This document shows, in pieces, positions 1 through 3,914 of a stretch of 5,128 nucleotides of DNA; the first letter of the stretch is position 1, and each line of letters begins with the position of its first letter. The position numbers and the translations under genes are program-made. The notes beneath the pieces were generated by a model. It was not told where the DNA came from, made no database searches, and was given only the letters and a program-made list of their open reading frames with translations. The stretch spans positions 1-5,128 of the forward strand of contig JAFAQG010000856.1 in the NCBI GenBank assembly GCA_019246575.1. The letters are read 5' to 3'. Source of the DNA: Acidobacteriaceae bacterium. Its GTDB lineage: Bacteria; Acidobacteriota; Terriglobia; Bryobacterales; Bryobacteraceae.

Positions 1-399
1 TTCATGCACACGTGCTTCGGCGGGCGGAATCTCCTCGGGCCTTGGGCTATCTACCAATTTCTGCAGCTTCGTTCGCGCCACTTCAAGCGCGCTCTGGCGT
101 AAGACGAGTTCAGCCCGCAGGTCGCGATCGTCCAGGCTGAACAGTGGTGCGCCTTTGCGCACGTGCGCCCCCGCCTGCACGTAAACTTTCGTGACCAATC
201 CAGGTACCGGCAAACTGATTGCAATGTTCTCTGATGCCGCTTCTACGATTCCAACGGCTCCTACCTGTTCGGGGTAAGCCCCCGTGGCGGGTACAGCCGG
301 CGGCGCTACTTCCTTTCGCACCGGTTGCGTTCTCGCAATCGACAACACCGCCAAGACCAACAGCACAAGAGCAGCACTGGGCAATCCATACTTCAACAT
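1..399 (-). CDS. HlyD/DevB/YbhG-like periplasmic membrane fusion protein of an ABC exporter, partial (3' end outside window)
   Basis: Periplasmic adaptor that would join the inner-membrane ABC permease to an outer-membrane channel. The 133 visible codons begin MLKYGLPSAALVLLVLAV: one hydrophobic segment (about residues 5-21) acting as uncleaved anchor or signal. Residues 48-95 (VGAVGIVEAASENIAI, then LPVPGLVTKVYVQAGAHVRKGAPLFSLD) form the N-terminal half of the lipoyl/barrel-sandwich domain. Residues 93-118 are charged and helical, the rising arm of the alpha-hairpin, and R-P-E-E-I at 120-124 is common in DevB/YbhG relatives. The reading frame is open to base 1, so the rest lies off the window. 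The ATG at 397-399 is supported by AAGGAG (407-412) seven bases upstream. It is the last gene seen in the operon, 26 bp after the ATPase stop. The family is secure; the substrate cannot be told. Confidence 0.93.
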   Translation of the reverse strand, partial: MLKYGLPSAALVLLVLAVLSIARTQPVRKEVAPPAVPATGAYPEQVGAVGIVEAASENIAISLPVPGLVTKVYVQAGAHVRKGAPLFSLDDRDLRAELVLRQSALEVARTKLQKLVDSPRPEEIPPAEARVHE

Positions 400-425
400 T
401 GGTTATCTCCTTCCTCTCTTCAACT

Positions 426-1148
426 TCAATGCGCATTCACCGCTAACAGTTCTTCTTCCGCGGCAATACGAGTGATCCGGCCATCTTCCATGTACGCGAT
501 GCGATCCGCAAAGTCGTAAACGCGGCTATCGTGTGTCACAACAATGACGGCGCGGTCGGGGCGTACGGCTATGCGTTGCAGCAGTTCCATCACGGCATAT
601 CCACTTTCGTGATCGAGCGCTGAGGTCGGCTCGTCACATATAATCAATCGCGGCTCGTGAACCAAAGCGCGCGCAATCGCAACGCGCTGCTGCTGTCCAC
701 CTGAGAGCTTCGCCGGGAGTGTATCCAAGCGATGTCCCAATCCGAGTTCCCAAAGTAGCTGCGAAGATCGCTCAATAGCGGCCTTGCGCGCCATACCGGC
801 AGCAAGCAGCGGGACTGCGGCATTCTCCGCCGCAGTCAGCGCCGGCAGCAGATTGTATTGCTGAAACGCAAAGCCGAGATTCTCGCGCCGGAAACGAATA
901 GCCTCCGCGCCCCGAAGCCGCCGCAAATCTTTGCCAAGCACCGTCAGCTCGCCGCCCGAAGCATCGAGCAATCCGGCGATGACCGAGATCAATGTCGTCT
1001 TGCCGCAACCGCTCGGTCCTACGAGGAGCGTCATCTCCCCCAACAGAATCTCTGCGTCTACCCCGCGCAGCACGAGCGTTCGGTTTTCACCTGTTCCGAA
1101 TTCCTTCCTGATGTCTCGGCACACAACTGCCGCATTCGTTCGCCTCAT
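426..1148 (-). CDS. ABC exporter ATP-binding subunit (LolD/MacB/DevA-like)
   Basis: Cytoplasmic ATPase of 240 residues that would power the FtsX-type permease encoded just before it. All nucleotide-binding motifs are present: Walker A GPSGCGKT at 44-51, Q-loop F-Q-Q-Y-N-L-L-P at 95-102, signature LSGGQQQR at 148-155, Walker B LIICDEPTSALD at 168-179 with catalytic E173, and the H-loop V-V-T-H-D with H206. The F-Q-Q-x-N-L-L-P Q-loop is typical of the LolD/MacB/DevA branch, which pairs with permeases that have large periplasmic domains. Length is normal for a stand-alone subunit, and there is no fused permease as there is in MacB itself. The start is fixed by AAGGAG seven bases upstream. The gene begins 11 bp after the permease stop and ends 26 bp before the fusion-protein gene, so co-transcription is very likely. 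It appears intact and functional. Confidence 0.97.
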   Translation of the reverse strand: MRRTNAAVVCRDIRKEFGTGENRTLVLRGVDAEILLGEMTLLVGPSGCGKTTLISVIAGLLDASGGELTVLGKDLRRLRGAEAIRFRRENLGFAFQQYNLLPALTAAENAAVPLLAAGMARKAAIERSSQLLWELGLGHRLDTLPAKLSGGQQQRVAIARALVHEPRLIICDEPTSALDHESGYAVMELLQRIAVRPDRAVIVVTHDSRVYDFADRIAYMEDGRITRIAAEEELLAVNAH

Positions 1149-1155
1149 GTGGATT

Positions 1156-1161
1156 CTCCTT
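1156..1161 (-). promoter_or_regulatory. Shine-Dalgarno of the ATPase gene overlapping the permease stop codon
   Basis: AAGGAG on the minus strand lies seven bases before the ATPase ATG. Its first two bases are shared with the TAA stop codon of the permease (1160-1162). A ribosome terminating on the permease would therefore sit on this site, which favours translational coupling. The fusion-protein gene has the same AAGGAG at the same spacing (407-412). Confidence 0.8.
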
Positions 1162-2299
1162 AACCGCGGAATACGATCGCCGGCTCAAGTACAAGCACCC
1201 GTCGAATGCTCATCAGACTCGAGACGACAATAATCAACAAGACCGCCGCCGCGGTACCCGCAGCAATCTGCCATGGAAGATAAAAGCTGCGCAAGTCTAC
1301 GTTCTTCGTGAAGATTTCGTAGAACGCAGCGGTCATGGCAATTCCGATCGAGTAGCCCACGACGCCCACCAGGCTTGCTTGCAGCAAGATCATTCGAGTG
1401 ATGCGCCAATTCGTTACTCCAATCGCCTTCAACGCCCCGAACTGCTTCAGGTTTTCCAGCGTGAAGATGTAGAACGTCTGACCTGCAACGAGTGTGCCCA
1501 CCAGCAGGGCCACGGCGATCGTTATTCCGAAGTTCAGCGGAATTCCCGTGTGTTTGAAGTAGTAGCGAATGGTCATCCATCCGAAGTCATGCGAGGTCAT
1601 GGCGCGCAAACCCGTCTGCGCATCGATCCGGCGGCACAGTTCAGCCGCCGAAACACCCGGACGCGGCTTCACCAGAACGAATGTCATCATGTTTCGCTCT
1701 TCCCCTTGAAGTTGGAGTGCTTCGCTATACCGCGTGTAGAAGACAGGCATGTTGGTGAACGGCGATGACGATTCGAAGACCCCCACCACTTTCACGCGAT
1801 GGTCGTTCATCTCGAATACGTCGCCCGTTCGAAATTGCTGATTGGGAAAAAAGTAAGTAAAAGCCGAACGGTCAATCAGCACCGAATCCGGCTGCCGCAG
1901 ATCTGCCACCGAACCCACGAACATGCGCCGTGGCGCTCCGGCAATCGAATCGTCGTCAACCGACATCAAAATCACGGATCGGAACGTGCCGTCAACCGCG
2001 CGCGCCGTGGGCAAACCGCGCCGCATCGCCACCGCCCACTCCACGCCGGGGACGCTGCGCACGCGATACACCGATTCATCGGGAAGCGCTTTCACTTCGT
2101 CGAAGTACTGCGTTTGCGGATGCATCACCCAAATGCTTGCGTCCTGAACATCCCGAATCTGACTTCGCGTGTTGTTCATAACGCCTGTGAAGATCGAGCT
2201 TTGGTGTGACATCAGAAATGTGGAGAACGCAACTGCGACCACCAGGCCGATGTACTTGATGCGATCTCCCAGAAGCATTTGCAGTGCTACGAAATTCAT
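1160..2299 (-). CDS. DevC-like ABC exporter permease (MacB core plus FtsX domain)
   Basis: Inner-membrane subunit of 379 residues. Topology read from the sequence: TM1 at about 15-30, a periplasmic MacB-type core at about 31-250, then three segments at about 256-279, 302-326 and 342-364 that form the FtsX domain. Between TM2 and TM3, L-E-N-L-K-Q-F-G-A-L-K-A-I-G-V (281-295) is the expected cytoplasmic coupling helix that contacts the ATPase. The C-terminus R-R-V-L-V-L-E-P-A-I-V-F-R-G is characteristic of DevC-type permeases (R-x-L-x-L-x-P-A-x-V-F-R). About 380 residues is the usual DevC length, roughly half an ADOP permease. An AGGTGA Shine-Dalgarno (2306-2311) six bases upstream supports the start. 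It is first in the transport operon, 73 bp after the tetR stop. Known relatives export lipids, glycolipids, peptides or drugs; the substrate here is unknown. Confidence 0.95.
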   Translation of the reverse strand: MNFVALQMLLGDRIKYIGLVVAVAFSTFLMSHQSSIFTGVMNNTRSQIRDVQDASIWVMHPQTQYFDEVKALPDESVYRVRSVPGVEWAVAMRRGLPTARAVDGTFRSVILMSVDDDSIAGAPRRMFVGSVADLRQPDSVLIDRSAFTYFFPNQQFRTGDVFEMNDHRVKVVGVFESSSPFTNMPVFYTRYSEALQLQGEERNMMTFVLVKPRPGVSAAELCRRIDAQTGLRAMTSHDFGWMTIRYYFKHTGIPLNFGITIAVALLVGTLVAGQTFYIFTLENLKQFGALKAIGVTNWRITRMILLQASLVGVVGYSIGIAMTAAFYEIFTKNVDLRSFYLPWQIAAGTAAAVLLIIVVSSLMSIRRVLVLEPAIVFRG

Positions 2300-2317
2300 C
2301 TATGGTCACCTGAGCTG

Positions 2318-2346
2318 AACATACGTCTTTGGATGAACGATGTTCA
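2318..2346 (-). promoter_or_regulatory. Weak candidate promoter for the exporter operon
   Basis: On the minus strand TGAACA (2341-2346, 4/6 to consensus) and TATGTT (2318-2323, 4/6) are separated by 17 bases. The -35 element would be covered by the right arm of the palindromic operator, as expected for repression. The start point would fall near 2311, leaving only about 12 bases before the ATG, with the Shine-Dalgarno at its very 5' end. Both hexamers are poor. The operon could instead be read through from the tetR promoter. Confidence 0.25.
2334..2346. promoter_or_regulatory. Candidate TetR operator O2, upstream of the exporter operon
   Basis: TGAACGATGTTCA is a perfect inverted repeat (TGAAC/GTTCA, 3-base spacer), centred 41 bp before the permease start codon. 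It matches the site at 2989-3001 in 12 of 13 positions, including the spacer bases G and T. A lone half-site, TGAAC, lies closer to the gene at 2316-2320. Its position in the only gap between the repressor and the operon it precedes makes it the natural target of the adjacent TetR protein. Binding is inferred, not shown. Confidence 0.75.
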
Positions 2347-2356
2347 CTAAAAGTGC

Positions 2357-2382
2357 AAAAAAAATTTCGCCGTTAACCCGGC
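2357..2382 (-). terminator. Possible weak terminator or attenuator at the end of tetR
   Basis: On the minus strand GCCG (2379-2382) and CGGC (2369-2372) can pair across a 6-base loop that contains the tetR stop codon. Four bases (GAAA) and then a run of eight T (2357-2364) follow. The stem is only 4 bp and not adjacent to the T-run, so termination would be partial at best. It could set the ratio of repressor to exporter transcripts if the tetR promoter reads through. Confidence 0.25.
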
Positions 2383-2984
2383 TTACGTACTCCCTCGATC
2401 GTGATGTCAATCACCCGGTCAATAAGGCGGCTTTGTTCTACGAACGGAAATCCGCATTTCGCGATCAGAAGAGACGAAACGCCATGCACACCTGCCCAAA
2501 TCGCTTGACTCGTCTCGTTTGCATCCTTACTGCGAAGCAGATCATCATCTATGCACTGCTGCACGATATTGCAGAGATCCTGGAAACAGAGAAATCCGAC
2601 GTCGCTTGGGCCCGGCTTGAGCGCCGTCGATTCATCGAAACGCGTCATGAACACCAATGTATATTGCGCCGAATTGTCTAATGCGAACTGTATATACGAG
2701 CGCTCCGCCCTTCGAAGTTTGTCGAGCGGCGGACCCGAATCCTCTGCAATCGCCTTGAGCCTGCGATGCAGTTTAACGAACGTCTCGTCACAGATCGTAC
2801 GAAGGATATCGGCCTTGTCTTCGAAGTAAAGGTAAATGGTGCCGGGCGCGTACTCGATTTTGTCCGCAATTTTGCGGATCGAGACATTATCGTATCCCTC
2901 TTTTACGAACAGCGCGCGCGCCGCCTCCAGGATTTCCTCTCGGAGGTTCTCTTTACTCCGCGCTCTTCGTTCCTTCGTTCCCAT
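2373..2984 (-). CDS. TetR/AcrR-family transcriptional repressor with WHG-type ligand domain
   Basis: DNA-binding repressor of 203 residues, a normal length for the family. The N-terminal TetR domain spans about 14-60: helix 1 L-R-E-E-I-L-E-A-A-R-A-L-F, then V-S-I-R-K-I-A-D-K-I and the recognition helix A-P-G-T-I-Y-L-Y-F (46-54), ending K-A-D-I-L. The C-terminal ligand-binding part contains A-I-W-A-G-V-H-G-V (161-169), the hallmark of the WHG (TetR_C_33-like) domain. It lies upstream of, and on the same strand as, the exporter genes. Matching palindromes sit at its own promoter and before the permease, so autoregulation plus control of the exporter is likely. The inducer is probably a substrate of the pump, but nothing in the sequence identifies it. 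No Shine-Dalgarno precedes the ATG at 2982-2984. It remains the only reasonable start, because no later Met precedes helix 1 and the predicted transcript begins just upstream. Confidence 0.95.
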   Translation of the reverse strand: MGTKERRARSKENLREEILEAARALFVKEGYDNVSIRKIADKIEYAPGTIYLYFEDKADILRTICDETFVKLHRRLKAIAEDSGPPLDKLRRAERSYIQFALDNSAQYTLVFMTRFDESTALKPGPSDVGFLCFQDLCNIVQQCIDDDLLRSKDANETSQAIWAGVHGVSSLLIAKCGFPFVEQSRLIDRVIDITIEGVRKPG

Positions 2985-2988
2985 TTAC

Positions 2989-3001
2989 TGAACGCTGTTC
3001 A
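2989..3001. promoter_or_regulatory. Candidate TetR operator O1, at the tetR start point
   Basis: TGAACGCTGTTCA is a perfect inverted repeat (TGAAC/GTTCA, spacer GCT). Beyond one mismatched pair, two further flanking pairs (TA outside left, TA outside right) also match. It touches the last base of the tetR -10 element and covers the predicted +1, ending four bases before the start codon. A bound repressor would block initiation. It shares 12 of 13 bases with the site at 2334-2346. Confidence 0.75.
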
Positions 3002-3029
3002 TTATGACCGGGCTAGATCCCACCGTCAA
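3001..3029 (-). promoter_or_regulatory. Sigma70-type promoter of tetR
   Basis: On the minus strand TTGACG (3024-3029) and CATAAT (3001-3006) each match five of six consensus bases and are separated by exactly 17 bases. The predicted start point is near 2994, inside operator O1. This would leave a 5' leader of only about ten bases before the tetR ATG, consistent with the absence of a Shine-Dalgarno. The good promoter directly beside a palindrome is typical of self-repressing TetR genes. Confidence 0.7.
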
Positions 3030-3050
3030 GAGCTCTTTTGAGCTTTTTTT
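3028..3050 (+). terminator. Rho-independent terminator-like hairpin on the + strand
   Basis: AGCTC (3031-3035) and GAGCT (3040-3044) form a perfect 5-bp stem with a TTTT loop. Three more pairs (one G-U, two A-U) are possible with the following Ts. A run of seven T ends the structure (3044-3050). It would act on + strand transcripts only; on the minus strand the T-run is missing. No + strand gene ends here, so it may stop antisense transcription over tetR or be a leftover from a lost gene. It overlaps the tetR -35 element. Confidence 0.4.
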
Positions 3051-3102
3051 GAGAGTCGTCCATTTGACAGCTCGCTGGGCGGCTGGTACTCAATTTTGGT
3101 AA

Positions 3103-3435
3103 ATCATTCCCAAGGTCACAACGTCGACGCCACACCGGCAAATTCCGATCCCAGTCAGACACGTTGAACAGCCCCGTATTCCAACCCTGGCCGCAATCCG
3201 TGCGCAGCAGTCCGATGCCGAGAGTTTCTGGCGGAGCCGAATTGAACTCTACTTGCGCGGCGAGCATTCCCCGCAATTGGCGTTGCCGGCTCGTGCCGCT
3301 TTCGCCGTACCGGATTATCAATGGGAGTGCTGTTTGGCGGAGCCGTCGCGAGTGCCTTTCAAGACCGTTTATCTAGTGGGCTCCCCGCTGAAGACCCGTG
3401 CGGAAGGCGTGGTGACTACAGGAGATCGCATCTGA
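3103..3435 (+). pseudogene. Possible remnant of a GNAT-type N-acetyltransferase (N-terminal part)
   Basis: An open frame of 110 codons with no convincing ATG/GTG start, running from just after a stop at 3100-3102 to TGA at 3433-3435. From about 3139 it reads I-P-V-R-H-V-E, then R-I-P-T-L-A-A-I-R-A. This resembles the first strand and helix of GNAT acetyltransferases. Next come F-W-R-S-R-I-E-L-Y-L-R-G-E-H-S-P-Q and A-L-P-A-R-A-A-F-A-V, a pattern I associate with one GNAT subgroup. After about 3310 the similarity stops, and the acetyl-CoA motif (R/Q-x-x-G-x-G/A) is missing. If the reading is right, the gene has lost its start and its catalytic half. The resemblance is from memory; the frame could also be a chance open stretch. 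The surrounding sequence (2985-3443) holds no other supportable gene. Confidence 0.35.
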
Positions 3436-3443
3436 TTGATGCC

Positions 3444-3736
3444 GAGCGCATGTCGCTGGGGCGGATCGGCGTGCCATGTTCTGGATGGTCATGCGCGATG
3501 CGCTGGCGATGGCTTCCGCCGGAATGGCGGGCGGCATCGTGCTGAGTTACTGGCTGGGCGCTGCGGTTAGCTCGCAATTGTACGGCGTCCGACCCAATGA
3601 TCCGGCGATTCTGGCGGCCGCTTGTGCGATCCAGGTGACTGTGGCGATTCTGGCAGCTTCGATTCCCGCCTGGAAGGCATCAACGGTCGACCCGGCATTC
3701 ACACTGCGAAGCGAATTATGCCGTGTCCTTTTTTAA
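3444..3736 (+). pseudogene. C-terminal remnant of an ADOP/MacB-type ABC permease, frameshifted
   Basis: The frame ending at TAA 3734-3736 encodes the typical end of an ADOP permease: G-A-D-R-R-A-M-F-W-M-V-M-R-D-A-L (from 3458). A hydrophobic segment follows, then L-G-A-A-V-S-S-Q-L-Y-G-V-R-P-N-D-P, a last membrane segment, I-P-A-W-K-A-S-T-V-D-P-A-F-T-L-R-S-E and a short non-homologous tail. These correspond to the last two transmembrane helices of the second FtsX domain. The preceding residues E-R-M-S-L-G are found one frame away (3444-3461). Restoring one G in the four-base G-run at 3458-3461 gives an unbroken R-M-S-L-G-A-D-R-R. So there is a one-base frameshift, and the roughly 700 residues expected upstream are absent. 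An 86-codon ORF from ATG 3476 exists but would make only a tail. It lies 178 bp before an intact relative and may be the debris of a tandem copy. Confidence 0.75.
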
Positions 3737-3796
3737 CGTTCGATACAGCCTCTCGTGTCCCCCGTTCTGCGTGAGCTCGCCTCCCCCCTTTCCCTA

Positions 3797-3834
3797 GCGT
3801 TCGCAGCCGCGCTGAAAATCCCACTTCCGAACGC
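3797..3834. repeat. Inverted repeat in the spacer before the ADOP gene
   Basis: GCGTTCG (3797-3803) and CGAACGC (3828-3834) are perfect 7-bp inverted arms separated by 24 bases. A small CAGC-CGC-GCTG hairpin (3804-3814) nests against the left arm. No T-run follows. It could be a regulatory site or 5' structure for the permease gene, but the arms are short and chance is possible. Nothing else is supportable in 3737-3914, including no clear promoter. Confidence 0.25.
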
Positions 3835-3914
3835 ACAGACCTGCCCGGAAACATGAATCAACTTAGCGTGCATTCCTGAACAACTGGGCCTCTCATTGCG
3901 TAATTTGAATAGCA

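Noticed and set aside
1379..2209. Two long + strand ORFs (1379-1768 and 1799-2209) opposite the permease
   Set aside because: They are antisense to a well-supported gene and rich in R, H and Q with no domain pattern, as expected of shadow frames in GC-rich DNA.
2340..2681. 113-codon + strand ORF opposite the 3' half of tetR
   Set aside because: It is antisense to a clear TetR gene, has no family resemblance, and its start lies inside the candidate operator.
2987..3004. Five-codon ORF (M-N-S-V-Q-stop) whose TAA directly abuts the tetR ATG, as a possible leader peptide
   Set aside because: Its ATG overlaps the -10 element and lies upstream of the predicted start point, so it would not be transcribed from this promoter.
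3064..3092. Perfect TTGACA on the + strand as a promoter for the GNAT-like stretch
   Set aside because: At 17-bp spacing the -10 would be TACTCA, only two of six consensus bases, and nothing better lies at nearby spacings.
3013..3321. 102-codon minus-strand ORF covering the tetR promoter and the GNAT-like stretch
   Set aside because: No recognisable motif. It would overlap the strong tetR promoter, and the opposite frame gives a better protein-like reading.
3866..3880. TGAAC near the ADOP gene, and similar singles elsewhere, as a third TetR operator
   Set aside because: The second arm (GTTCA after three bases) is absent. Single 5-base half-sites occur by chance several times in 5 kb.
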